Shown here: piece by piece, positions 46,602 to 58,863 of the stretch | How the letters are laid out: every line of letters begins with the position of its first letter | How positions within the stretch are numbered: the first letter of the stretch is position 1 | Assembly (NCBI GenBank): GCA_008508345.1 | Contig: QNGE01000111.1 | Span: 363,242-427,241, forward strand | Length of the DNA: 64,000 bases | Direction of reading: 5' to 3' | DNA from: Paragonimus westermani | Taxonomy: Eukaryota > Platyhelminthes > Trematoda > Plagiorchiida > Troglotrematidae | Notes under the pieces: generated by a model | The model's input: the letters and a program-made list of their open reading frames with translations, nothing else | Databases searched by the model: none | What the model was told of the DNA's origin: nothing | Translations under genes and position numbers: made by a program

Positions 46602-48309
46602 GTGAGTGTCCTAGAGACCGCACCAGCGAAAACTGCATCAGCTCGAAATACGTGTTGGTAGTTGTATATCAGCATGACTCCAAGTTAGTGCCAGTTCGTG
46701 TGCAGTCGAACTAATACAGCGAGTGTGTCAAATGAATTGTGATGACACCGGATATATGACTAACAGAATTACGATACGTGTAGTAATGTTACAATGAAAG
46801 AGATTCCCGTTGTGAATGTGACAGGCAAATGAGACATTCGGCTTCAGTCACTCTTTGTAGTCGTAAACCGACCTCGTGCAACTTGGAGACTGTGTAGAAC
46901 AGCGTTGATTCAAAGGGGGTTCCAGACATCATCTTGTAGAACGAGACAACACAAATAGCGATGAGTCAAGGGCACAGCAAGATATGTATACAACCAACAC
47001 AACGGTCAACCACAAGGGCATCAACAACGTGGCAGCAAGCTGCGTTGAACGGCTAGAAAACGGCAAATCTGTTGCTAGTTGAATGAAAATTATGTTGATG
47101 ACGTTGTCTTCTTCAGACGTTCAGATATGTTTATCTACCGACTATTTTAGGGAAAATTTCAAATTAGGAGCAGGCAATAGAAGATCTACCACTGTCACGT
47201 TACACGCACCAGGTGAATTGTAGATAATTTGGTAAAAACGTGTGATGCGTACTCGGTGAATACTCACTAACCTTCAACCTCACGGCAGAATCGATTTGCA
47301 TGAATTTGCAGTCTGAGCATCACTGGTCTGAACTTCTTCGGAGAACTCAGTGCGGCTCATGCAAAGAATGCATCCCTGTATATCATTGGTATACTGTTGG
47401 GACGTACGCGGAGTTCAGTAAAGGATGATAATCAAAGATGTTATAACTCATATCAAGATATGTGTACAAGTCTCAGTTGGTTCATTTGGCTGAGAGTGCG
47501 TTGATGCTGTAAGCAGACGTCATGGACTCGAAAATTGGATCAACCGTCTTGATGGGTGGGTGGCAAAATGACTGATTGTGTCCATAACAGATGCATTATA
47601 TGCTCCATCTCTGCCTGCAGGCGTTGAACCGACTGCACACAAAACTGATCAATACAAAACAGAGTTAGATACGAAAAGTACGCTTGGTTTGGTAAGATGT
47701 TGATCCGGTTGTATACGTGATATGAAATCAAGTTTTGACGTGAAATAGAATAGATGATCACAAACGACACCGTCGTGTAAATTCTGAGAAATATGAGCAC
47801 CAATTTCTTGCCACCGGAAGGTATGCCGTGAGAAGATACCATCGTTTCATAGGATCATGACCAGAGGGAGATGGTGCAAAGCAGTTTGGAGAAAATAAGG
47901 AGGGTAGAATAAACACGTAATCGAATGCCTGAGTGAAGATGAAGATACTCATAAACACATGAGCCGATTGAGAAAGATTTATCCCCTACGTAATAAGAGA
48001 ATAAGCAGAATAGAAGTAGTTTATCCTATTGTGAAAAAAAGTCGAAAAATAATACGGAGTATCGGAAACATCCTCGTGACTTAGCAAACATTCCGGGTGG
48101 AAACGGGAGACCTACAGCTATAATGCAATAACCATTATAAAACTAGCTTAAGCGATCAAAACGAAATGAACTTGCAGATGCCAGAAAGGCGGACGGATGA
48201 AAAAAGTCAGGGAGGCGTGAAAGAATGCTTCAACTGAGCGTGGGCGGTGTTCAATCTGTATGAGAATTGAATACCGTTAATAACGTGAATAAATGAAAGT
48301 AAACCGGAT
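46602..48309. other. AT-rich stretch left of the palindrome
   Basis: Minus-strand frames at 47842-47540 and 47958-47758 are hydrophobic and unrecognised. No repeats noted. Confidence 0.3.
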
Positions 48310-49340
48310 GTCCTCTACCGTATTATTTACACCCATTAGGCATTACCATTTTGCATACAAACAATAACACAATCTGAAGGCGATAATTGGCTACGGCTTT
48401 CCATACTTCTAAAGTGGACTTTCAGCTAAAAACATGTTGTTGTGCATTTTACAGACCAAACTGAATAACATGGTACGGTTTCAGGTTTGAGCAAGTTTAG
48501 GGTGATTACATGTATGCACTTTATAATGTTTGTTGAATAAAAGTGCACGGAAAGTACAGTGTATGATACCAACGAAATGGAGTTTGAATGAGTGTATTTA
48601 ATAAACCCGTTATGAACATATATGTTTGCCCCCTTATATACTGCTGCGTGGTAACTGCGGATCAGTCTCGGGAGAATAGTTTGAAAACGTAGGAACTTCA
48701 CAGATGCAATGTGATTAGTTGATATCGGATCAAGCGAACGGCTGGCAGTACATCCCAATAGTCTCATAAAATTTCACGTTTGGGCGCGGTAATTGCCGAC
48801 CGACTTCAAACTGGCTAATCACATCTATTATAGTCCGTGTCCATTGAGTTTAGAGCACACATACTGAAGCACAGTTTGGCTGCCACTCGAGCAGCATATA
48901 TCAAGCGCCCTGAGCACCTAAATGAAAATGGCATTTTCGAAAATTTACCAATCTATGTATTCGGACAGATTAATGTGTCGCAATGCCTATCTGCTTCTTG
49001 GTAATTTTGCAGGGCAAATATACATCATAAATTTCATTGACTTATATTTTCACGTCACATGTTGACATGTGTTGAGACGACTGCTGTTCACGTGGGTTAA
49101 ACTTCACCCATAACGGATCACGGCTGTCACATTCGCACAGAAATTCCAGTCGGTCATGGCAAGGATACGCACTGCTGACCAGCTCTAATAGGAGTGAAAC
49201 TTGACTGTAGCGCTTGCTTTAGAAAGGGGCTGATTGGAACGTTTATGGGAATATGACAGCTGCGATCGATTGTGAGTGATGTTTAGTCAGTATGAAAACT
49301 GGAACCTCGTATTACCCCTCAGTAAACCTTATTGCAAATG
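48310..49340 (+). repeat. left arm (1,031 bp) of a large inverted repeat
   Basis: Reverse complement of 50543-51573. Coordinates of matching bases always sum to 99,883, so there is no net insertion or deletion along 1,031 bp. I saw three single-base differences in the parts compared. The inner 420 bp is a repeat-B copy; the outer 600 bp is otherwise unseen in the window and contains the same 113-codon frame in both arms. Confidence 0.9.
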
Positions 49341-50542
49341 ACTGTTTACGTCAAATGTGTGACGTTGATTAGATTTTGTTTGTTCGTAGCAGTTTTAATG
49401 TGATGTCTATGATCACGTGCGCCGTTCAATTAATTGCTCTATAGGTTTGTAAGTCGTGTCACTGCATTAGGAATAGCCTGTTTCATTTTGTCCTGTACTG
49501 TGCAGAATGCACTTCATGAATATACGGAAATGTGTAATCTATATATCGCTCCCAAGTGGCCACGACTTTCATAATAATGTAGATTTCAAAATCAGTTCAG
49601 TTAAAATTAAAACAATACCCTAATTCTGCTCAAATGCCTTGAGATCTACTGCAAAGTCGCCGGGCCGAGTATGGCCGACCGGGTTCTGACTGACCACAAG
49701 ATTTTTACTGCTGTGACAACCGAGGATGCTTGGCCTGCGAAGTTGTTTTTTGCATGAAATCCCGTACAGGTTATGTTGAAAAAAATACAACAAACGCGTG
49801 TATGGTTGAGATGTATCCACACACATCGGGCAGCAGTATATTGTCATTCGCCTTGGTGACACTTCCACCTTTCCTAATTTCCCCTCAATAATTTTGCTGG
49901 ACAAACTATTCCTGCAACTGCATAAGCAACCTTCCATCTGATGTATATTCATCCTTCTCCTTCCTCCAAGAAAGATGTGATGCAATGTGATGTGTGTGAT
50001 GTGATCTGTGCTGGATTGCATGTCCGTTCACATACATGTGACTCATGTAATTCGGGTCGTTGCAACAATGGCAAACAATTTTTTTTAATAAACCCACAGG
50101 AAGGACAAGGTTGTAACCAGATCTACGTCTTATGGGCATGTAAGCAGATAACAGAATACCGATTAATGATAGGGCGGATAATGAACCAATGGTCAACACC
50201 TATGAACAACTCCCTGGCCAACTCAAATGCCCAAGGCTAACGCGTGAACCCAGGGCAAAGATTGCGCTTCAAACAGAGCCTGTCCTGTGTCGCCCAATCC
50301 GAAGACCACAGAGTCACATAAAAATTCCTACTTGAAGTCATTGTAACCAATAAGAAAACAGAGACACAGAGTGGATCGGACAAAAAAGTAGATATTACAG
50401 TGTTGTGTCAACGAAGAGAAGAGCGTGTTGGCGAGATGTCGAAAATTATGTCGGAGGCTGGGAGAGATCGGTAAAGGCTGAGAGGTACATGACCGCGCCA
50501 ACGCTGAAGGTCACCCAAAATGCTCGTGCGTGCACCAACACA
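49341..50542. other. 1,202-bp spacer of the inverted repeat
   Basis: Slightly GC-richer than the surroundings. The longest frame is 133 codons on the minus strand (50021-49620), ending in ILGCHSSKNLVVSQNPVGH, unrecognised. No transposase motif is seen, so it does not explain how the structure could move. Confidence 0.4.
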
Positions 50543-51573
50543 CATTTGCAATAAGGTTTACTGAGGGGTAATACGAGGTTCCAGTTTTCATACTGACTAA
50601 ACATCACTCACAATCGATCGCAGCTGTCATATTCCCATAAACGTTCCAATCAGCCCCTTTCAAAAGCAAGCGCTACAGTCAAGTTTCACTCCTATTAGAG
50701 CTGGTCAGCAGTGCGTATCCTTGCCATGACCGACTGGAATTTCTGTGCGAATGTGACAGCCGTGATCCGTTATGGGTGAAGTTTAACCCACGTGAACAGC
50801 AGTCGTCTCAACACATGTCAACATGTGACGTGAAAATATAAGTCAATGAAATTTATGATGTATATTTGCCCTGCAAAATTACCAAGAAGCAGATAGGCAT
50901 TGCGACACATTAATCTGTCCGAATACATAGATTGGTAAATTTTCGAAAATGCCATTTTCATTTAGGTGCTCAGGGCGCTTGATATATGCTGCTCGAGTGG
51001 CAGCCAAACTGTGCTTCAGTATGTGTGCTCTAAACTCAATGGACACGGACTATAATAGATGTGATTAGCCAGTTTGAAGTCGGTCGGCAATTACCGCGCC
51101 CAAACGTGAAATTTTATGAGACTATTGGGATGTACTGCCAGCCGTTCGCTTGATCCGATATCAACTAATCACATTGCATCTGTGAAGTTCCTACGTTTTC
51201 AAACTATTCTCCCGAGACTGATCCGCAGTTACCACGCAGCAGTATATAAGGGGGCAAACATATATGTTCATAACGGGTTTATTAAATACACTCATTCAAA
51301 CTCCATTTCGTTGGTATCATACACTGTACTTTCCGTGCACTTTTATTCAACAAACATTATAAAGTGCATACATGTAATCACCCTAAACTTGCTCAAACCT
51401 GAAACCGTACCATGTTATTCAGTTTGGTCTGTAAAATGCACAACAACATGTTTTTAGCTGAAAGTCCACTTTAGAAGTATGGAAAGCCGTAGCCAATTAT
51501 CGCCTTCAGATTGTGTTATTGTTAGTATGCAAAATGGTAATGCCTAATGGGTGTAAATAATACGGTTGAGGAC
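50543..51573 (-). repeat. right arm (1,031 bp) of a large inverted repeat
   Basis: Partner of 48310-49340. Similarity stops sharply at 51573/48310 outside and at 50543/49340 inside. No target duplication was found next to the outer ends. Confidence 0.9.
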
Positions 51574-52740
51574 GTTCCAGGATATTTTTCCAATTTCTCG
51601 CATTGTGATCGCTTGATTTTATTCTTTTTCGTACTTACTACGAAATATACAGTTCCAATAGCAAGCAATCCCAACTCTATCTGGGTTTTAGGAAATTTAC
51701 TTAGTCATTTGCTATTTGTTTTATAGGATGCGGGCTGTGTTGCTTTTCCTGACCACATCCGTTCATCCCGATTGTCTCAAGATTTGTTCATATGTTGCAA
51801 CATTTTCATCCTCGACCCCTATTCTCCATTGCTTTGAGGTCATCATATACCTAAGAAGATTTTGATAAATATGTTTGGTACTGCCTGATACTCAAAAGCA
51901 CCTACTTCTCTCATAGATAGTTCTTACCACTGACGGGACCTGCCTTGTCTGATATTCTTTTCGTAAATCCATGGAAACTAAGAAATTTCCAGTGTCTGGT
52001 AACTGCATTTGTTTAGGTTTTTTACAGCCGGAATTTTTTCATCTCCAGGATGATAATAGTTCACCTAATCAACTTACTCCGTTTTTATTCAAAGAAGTAA
52101 ATGATCATGCAAACCGTACAAAGTGATTTCATATAGATGAACATAGGCGAATCTCCTAAGAGTAGATTTCGCTTTTGCACCATCTTAACTTGCAAAACAC
52201 CAATCATTACGCGTTGCTGTATTGATCGGCTTGTCACAATCACAACTGCTCTCTGAATATATGCGTTGTAAATAATCTTGTTCGTAGTATTTGAGAGAAT
52301 GGTTTGTACTGTCATACTGTTCATATATCATCATTTCAAATATCTCCTGTCACTCTGCCTCACGACCTCATCAATCGAAAAATTTGAGAAAGTCAGCACG
52401 AGACTTCGGTTTACAATATGATTCAGTAGGCACTGTCGGGTTTATTTAACCACCGAGTTCAGCTTCACTGGGATTTTTTTCCATACGGTTTCAACTAATC
52501 CTGGGCATAGAAAATCCAGAATGATAAACTTTTGTAATTTTCGCCTTCATACTACTTTGCCGATTGTATCCCACTATTCTACGTTTCGACTCGATGGTAC
52601 AGAATTTGCATAGTAGGGCACACAGTTCAAACTGGACTGCGCAGTAAATAACGCTGAGGTACCTGGGGGTAGCCGGATGCAGCCTCATTAGAACTCTGAG
52701 CTAGCTTCCGTGACATCAGTATATCTTCAGAAATGAATGT
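51574..52740. other. AT-rich stretch right of the palindrome
   Basis: No supported gene. It may include older Gypsy sequence just ahead of the RT scrap. Confidence 0.3.
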
Positions 52741-52759
52741 TTACCGCACCTACAAACAT

Positions 52760-52960
52760 TTTCCTTTATCAATGAAGACATCGTCAGGACAATCATCATT
52801 ACGCCATCCAGCTTTCGCGAGGGTCTACACATGCCTCTCTGTTTGTGTAACGCCATTCATACGTTACAGCGGTTAACCGCGGAGGCTATTTACAGTTTGC
52901 ATTCCATTCATCCCAGTATCACATTCTTGCTGCTTTCTAGTGCCTATGATAGAATGCATC
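52760..52960 (+). mobile_element. Ty3/Gypsy-like reverse transcriptase scrap
   Basis: The text NEDIVRTIIITPSSFREGLHMPLCLCNAIHTLQRLTAE, split by one frame change, follows the Gypsy pattern ED..KTA..TPFGL.EF..MPFGL.NA..TFQR. Only this RT segment is recognisable. The YxDD box should follow but is not seen. It is the only LTR-retrotransposon trace in the window. Confidence 0.5.
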
Positions 52961-54049
52961 AAAACGGTTTCTTCTTGGGTACACTCCAGATAACTAGGGT
53001 ATATCCGATCATATACTGTTGCTTAATGTTTTCTATTAATTTGCATTACTTCCTAATTTCCTTTGAATCATTTTTCGATGCATCTGGGATTTTTGCTTCT
53101 TCGCGTGAATTTATTCTAAACGTTTTCAATTTTTTCCGGGCTCAATCATTTCCTATACATTTTCGTGTTCTGCCTGTATTCCGTTGAATCCGACTGTGTT
53201 CTAATTTCTTGTCTGTCTACATGTCCTGACTCACGACTGTCCACCCGTTACACTCTTGCCCTCCCTCCACCTTTTGTAGCAAGGAATGCTCTTTGGACGA
53301 AATTGTTTCGCTCTCGATAATTTTTTTCAAGTAGGTTTATTGGTAATGTTAAGAATGCTACATTAGTTTCCTTTCTGATGACCTTCCCTTGTCCTTCCTC
53401 CTCCGGCATTGAATAGAGTTTTCTACAAATCGTCCCCCAGTGGTCCTTCTGCACGAATTCTATGGGTAGAATCAACAATTCCACGGGAGTTCTTCTGTGT
53501 GTGTTCTCTTCTGTCTACTAATCGAACAGTATATTAATTTTCTTTTGTGCGCCAGAGATATATATCTGCTTGAATGGTTATATTGCCCATTTCTAGTCTC
53601 TACTCCAATGACCTCGCATTGAATATAACCCTGATCATAAAGCTGCGTGAGTACATCCTGGAGGGCTAGTTCATCATAACCTTCACTTTATAGGGCAAAT
53701 GTTGAGTTATGATGGGTAGAGTTGAAATGGTGAGGATTTTTGCTGAATTAAATCTTTCCTAGCTGCACGTACGGTATCGTGCACATATTGCTTATAAACA
53801 CTACCTCCTTTAGTAGCTGCTTCCAGCTAGTCATTTTCAAACTCCGCCATGAAGGCGTCTCCAGACGACCACCCTAATTATGATCTCATAACCACACCAT
53901 ACACTTGTTGATGTAGATCTCCGTTGGATTTAAATTGTACGCTATGGGTACCAAAGTACGTTAGCAATTTCAGCTCTGTTGAGAGTATACAGGTATGTAG
54001 ATTTTCGACCACAGCATAATCACGTACACAGTCCATTGTCTTTTTCTGA
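52961..54049. other. unassigned stretch
   Basis: A minus frame 53484-53248 has an internal two-fold similarity (LPIEFVQKDH.. and LPINLLEKNY.., each ending in a Gly/Arg/Lys-rich piece). No function is recognised. Confidence 0.3.
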
Positions 54050-54400
54050 GACTTCTTTTATGTGTACTGTTTTACGTGTGATACTGATCATGTGGGGCAC
54101 ATGAACAGACACTTATCCGAACCCACCCGTGAACATCATCCAGTCTGGATCAGTAGACACCGAAACAAAGACCAGCGCAATTGTGGCACAACTTGTCGAC
54201 TCACATTATACCACCAACCTGGTCTCTTCTTTCCGTTCGATTTGTCGAATCAAGGGCGGTCAGTCAAAATCCGCGTGATGCTGAATTATGGCGTTCAGAA
54301 TCAGATTGAATAACCCACCCTTGTGCGCACTTAAGCGCTTTGTTCAGTTTTTGTAGTTGCCAAAGCCTACAACCACACTCTGACCGATCAAACTGCCACG
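54050..54400 (+). mobile_element. PLE GIY-YIG endonuclease remnant
   Basis: The plus frame from 54062 reads CFTCDTDHVGHMNRHLSEPTREHHPVWIS, closely parallel to CSCGTSYVGRTTRRLSERIREHHPAWL of the intact PLE. After a frame change, AFRIRLNNPPLCALKRFVQFL (about 54,291-54,353) matches its C-terminus. The catalytic Tyr of the second motif and the following Arg are substituted (HVGHMN), so it is inactive. Confidence 0.75.
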
Positions 54401-54739
54401 GTCCCGGTAACAACATAACAACAACGTGACTGTGTAGAAACGTTGCCTCTATGTTTCTCAATGACTTGGTTGACCTCGATTGAACTTGTTAATTGAATCC
54501 AGTTAACTGCAACACAGAAGTCAAATTCATAAAACCTGTCCACTGCCATTTTTGTTTAACGAGGTGTCTTCTCTATAACCTCAGCAAAATCCATATGTAT
54601 TCAATATTACATGAAATTCTTACATCAAAACCCTTGTGATACAGTGACTGCACAGATCAGGTCAGGTAGACAACCTGACTTACTGATTTAAATCTTAGTC
54701 GGATTTTATCACAGTTCCTCGTCGAATGTAAATAACAAT

Positions 54740-54885
54740 CTCGACCCTGACAAGGATATGCACTCGTGATGAGTTATGAGTAGAGCGAAACTCGGTTTTA
54801 GTTTTTCTCTTTGGAAGAGGAAGACTGGAATGTCTATCTGATTGCAAATTCTGTGGTCAAATGTGAGTACTGTTTAACTCGGAAG
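54740..54885 (-). repeat. dispersed repeat family B, diverged copy
   Basis: Parallel to the left arm at about 49,155-49,310 (ACAAGGATATGCACT, AGAGCGAAACT, GGAAT..CTATC.., GTGAGTA.TGTTTA). Divergence is high. It follows the PLE remnant after about 340 bp. Confidence 0.45.
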
Positions 54886-57615
54886 TAAATAGAAATGCCT
54901 ACATTTTTTTTACTGAATTCAAATTGTTAATCGAACAGCCTTAGGTTTGCACATCGCCAACCTCTCCTTGCTGAAATCAATTTACGCATGTAGCTTCCAT
55001 ACAGACCAACTCATGATGAACGTTACTGCCTCGAAACCACAGTACACTCGGACAACCATTTCTCAGCTACCGCTTTTCAAAGGTTTTATTAATCCACACG
55101 TGGATACAATGGAATGGAATTATTCTGATGACTTTTGGACGAGATTTTTTTTCTGAGCTTTTGTACAATGCAGACCGAAAAAATAAAGCCGAAACTAGTC
55201 AGCCACATCTAAAGAAAAGAATTTCTTTCACCATAGTCTGGTTCTTCTAACCTGGGATCAATGTTGACAGCTGTATTTTCATTCTGTCTTCGCCTACCTC
55301 TGCCAGAATAGTGTGCTAAGTTTTGTCGTACATCCGAGTTCCAAAGACGGTGCATAATTTGAACGAGTGATACATCTGGAGGCAACGAAAACTACAACAG
55401 CACCGAGTCAAACTTTGTGAACCGCCAGGAGTATTGTTTTCTCAACCAGTTGCTGTACTGAGAGAAACTCTAGCTGTGGCGTGACAGAAGACCTTAATTA
55501 CTGAAGAGTGTCTTCCAAAATTAATATTGTGAAGTTACCGGATTTATCCTGTTAACTATGTTAGAGCAGTGCGGAAATGCGGCGTTTTGTTGGGATTAAG
55601 GAAGGGAGAATTGGAACCTATCTGTTTTCATTGCAACTTATCACAGATTGATCCATGTATTGTCAAATCCATTATGTTGGCTACTTTGGTGAACTGTTAG
55701 TTATTGCACTTGATCAAATGTCACAATCTTTATATATTGCGTTGTGACATGCTACATTTGTTTGCGCCATTTACGTGGCACAGAGCAGTTATTACTCAAT
55801 AGTTCAAGTACAATTGTATGGCGGCGAGGGCACAGCTGTCGGCCTATCTTCCATTTAGGTAGGTGAGACAATGAAGGTAAGAATTAGAGCTCGTCCAGGA
55901 ACATTAACTCATTCATATTGATAGTGTATGTATAACTCAACAAATTTCGTTAGCTACAACTAACTATAACTTGTCTTGGGTTACACACAGCCCTTATAAA
56001 GTAAGCAGAAAATAAACGTTTCTTGTCGATACTCTACAGTAGAGGTGACCAAAATGTTACTGATAAAGTCAGCAACCTATGCATTTACGTTGATTTGTGA
56101 TTGTCGATTACGATGCGAACCGAAACCATTTTGTCTTCTCGAGAAGTTGGAGAGAAGTGGTGGTAGTTCATAATTAGCTATAGCAATATTTTGAGAAACA
56201 CTGATGCAGTCCTTCTAAGCGTGATATTCTTGACGTAGTGGCGAGTAGGATTGTTCAAATGAACCCCCCTGTATGACATACCCTTCCACCCAACCAACGT
56301 ATGTACTGCGGATATGTTGAAATTAAACAAGGCATGGATCAAGGCTTATTACACTAAAATTCAACTAAACTATGCACATTAATATTTGAACCTTAACTTA
56401 ACACGATTGGGGTTTAATTTCCGGTGGTGCTGATAGTCTGTTTTGTTCGAGCAATCTGAAATCATTCACGAATCGATATCATCATCGTGTTTATATCACC
56501 TGCTTGCTCAGTTAGTTGAAGAAATATAATCAATACACCATTTTAACTATTGTGATATGAGAGGATTGACTGAATCAGTTGACACTGTACCGAGACAACC
56601 GTGGTAACTATAAAGGTTACGCGATCTTGTGACTGAAACCGGAGATGATATACCAAACATACGGTTCCTTGAAAACAAACATTCCAATTACTAGGGTTAG
56701 TGTAAAAACTGCGAGAAGGCTGAGTATATGCGAGACGGATGTTACCTAGTAAATGATATCAAAGTAAAAGAAGCTTGTGTGTAGAAGTTTGTCACGAATT
56801 TCGTAGAATTTTTCATTTTGAGCTTACATGATTTCGTCAGAGTGATCTCATTTCGGTTGTTAAGCTAGAGGATTTGAGTAAACTGCTGCTCGTGCGAAGC
56901 GCTGTGAAAATCAGCGAAGGTGACATTTTTAGATGGAAGGTAAAGGATATTGCCATTCATTTGAAAACACGGAGTAACCGGCATAAAAAGATCGCCAAGG
57001 AGGAATATTACGATGTGACTAATTGCGTTACCTTAGGGTATCTTCCCTTTCAAACCAGTCTATATTCTATGTAAAATGAAACATCACGGATGAGTATGAG
57101 TCTTCTGTCAGGGATGTTCGAACGGTTTAGCAAGCAAAATAACTCAGGATGTAGCATCAGTGTGAACAAAAACTTTCATGCAGATCAACCGGAGCAGTTA
57201 GCAGGATTAGCATAAGCCGTCATCCATATCGCAACAAAGGTTTAGTAACACAAGGAGTTATGGGCTACCTCTGTATATCTAGTGGTTATTTCATGTTCAC
57301 CCTACAGTTTGTCATTGTTCTTGTAGTCCAGCTTAATGTGGTCTCACTCGAAGAATAAATTGGATGAAAATTTAGTTTTAGCCTGTGTTTATTTGTGATT
57401 ACCTGATGCTCACACTCGAAGATGTTTACATTTTGTGATAAAAATGAACGGACAATAGTACATGGTTTAAAAGAAACTAATATCAGGAATAGTACATTGT
57501 ACTTTACAGAAAATATTTCATTGTGCACACCAGCGATTCATGTAAACATTTCACACTATATATGCCAATGTGGACGTTCGTCTCTCAACAATCTCAGAAG
57601 AACAGACATACTAGA
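54886..57615. other. AT-rich stretch, no supported gene
   Basis: A 79-bp open piece at 56841-56919, preceded by TTTCGTCAG and followed by GTGACA, reads SDLISVVKLEDLSKLLLVRS. It is a weak exon candidate. Nothing else stands out. Confidence 0.25.
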
Positions 57616-57676
57616 ATGGCCATGCTTGTTTTGGTAATGATATTTGCTGTCATTCCGTGGGACACCGTTCTTGCAC
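57616..57676 (+). CDS. candidate first coding exon encoding a signal peptide
   Basis: ATG at 57616 opens 20 codons, MAMLVLVMIFAVIPWDTVLA, then one base and a consensus GTAAGT donor (57677-57682), phase 1. The peptide has the make-up of a signal sequence: a hydrophobic core of about 13 residues and a small-residue end (V-L-A). A phase 1 intron right after a signal peptide is a common design for secreted proteins, including the micro-exon genes known in trematodes. No partner exon is established, although 58848 is phase-compatible. Confidence 0.35.
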
Positions 57677-58699
57677 GTAAGTTTTTCTAGTTGGTTAAGA
57701 TGGCATTAGATATTTTATTTTGAATCGAGTTTTAGACATTCAGACCAAATGATTGTAAATATCTGTTCCGCTAAGTTTCACTTACGTAGTTCACAATGCA
57801 GCTACCAGTCAGTAAATGTTTGAAAATTACGTCATCATTAACGACATACGATTTTATACCAACAGGGTGCACACTGCAGTATGCTACAGGTTGCACAGAT
57901 TAATAGTTACATTTAACTGCATAATAATTTCAATTTACGTTTAATTACCACACCGGTGCTCACACGATAATACATGCATTTGGATGAAATATTATTCTGT
58001 CGGAATGCGCGAGCGATTAAACCTTGATTTGTTAACGGAGAATATGGTAGAATTCGAGCAGACAATATATTCTCAGATTGTTTCGTAATAGATCAACTGT
58101 GGAGCATTATAGTCAACAATTTGTTTTGTAAAAACAGTTCACGTGAACAATAATGACGATGAAAAAATATCGTGTGATTGCATTCGTTTTAAGTTACATG
58201 TTATTGCACACAATGAGAATAAGCTGAGTTGACGTCATCTGTTCTCTCCAGAAAATGTAATTTACTTGAAGACAGTGCACATGCGTGAATGTATCTTTTA
58301 ACACTTGCAACTTATTTAAACTTGAGAAGAAGCATCATCAATCGGCTCACTGACAACGAAAATTTTATGCGGGTCTCATCCTGAAGGTACGGAAAGGGGT
58401 TGATGTTAGAAGTTTGGAGATAACAACAAAGACCAAAACTAGCCCATGTGAGCCTTTCTAATTATGCCGTCTTTCGTTACCAAGCCAACAATCAATGCAT
58501 CATTTAAGTAGTATTATTCTGTGGAGAGCGTGAATTTATTTGTCTCTCAATGTGTAATATGATTTTCGGACGACCAAATTTCAACTACTCATCAGACAAT
58601 TGAAATAAATGTATACGGAAAGTCATTTCGCGTTATATTTCTATTAGGATGCTATATTGCGTAGAGTGATCTGCAAAATTTGTAGACGATAGTGTTTCC

Positions 58700-58707
58700 T
58701 GACGTCA
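58700..58707. promoter_or_regulatory. perfect CRE palindrome TGACGTCA
   Basis: The full 8-bp CREB/ATF palindrome lies three bases before the ATG at 58711. A position so close to a start codon is unusual for a promoter site, and one such octamer per 64 kb is expected by chance, so functional meaning is doubtful. Confidence 0.25.
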
Positions 58708-58710
58708 CGA

Positions 58711-58863
58711 ATGCTCAGTAAAAGCGTGGACAAATCGGCCAAGCGCGCCATTTCCAACAGCTGGCAAGACGTGGTCAAAGGTGAGTATGCCCACCTTGTC
58801 CGAGCTACACGGAATAGAAGTGATTTCGACATATTTTTCCGGTTCAGGTGTGTGTGTGGATAA
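58711..58863 (+). CDS. candidate small exon/ORF, unassigned
   Basis: ATG at 58711 opens a 50-codon frame in a patch clearly richer in G+C than the region: MLSKSVDKSAKRAISNSWQD, then GEYAHLVRATRNRSDFDIFF, stop at 58861-58863. Inside it, GTGAGT at 58781 and TTTTTCCGGTTCAG ending 58847 would define a 67-bp intron leading to VCVDKLPQCATKGDRYQ and a stop. Alternatively CAG|GTGTGT at 58847/58848 could act as a donor. The ISNSW..V pattern is faintly like a globin A helix, but that is not enough to assign. Confidence 0.35.
   Translation: MLSKSVDKSAKRAISNSWQDVVKGEYAHLVRATRNRSDFDIFFRFRCVCG

Noticed and set aside
48426..48767. 113-codon frame, repeated identically at 51116-51457
   Set aside because: Identity of the two frames follows from the inverted duplication of the DNA, not from selection on protein. 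The peptide shows no motif.
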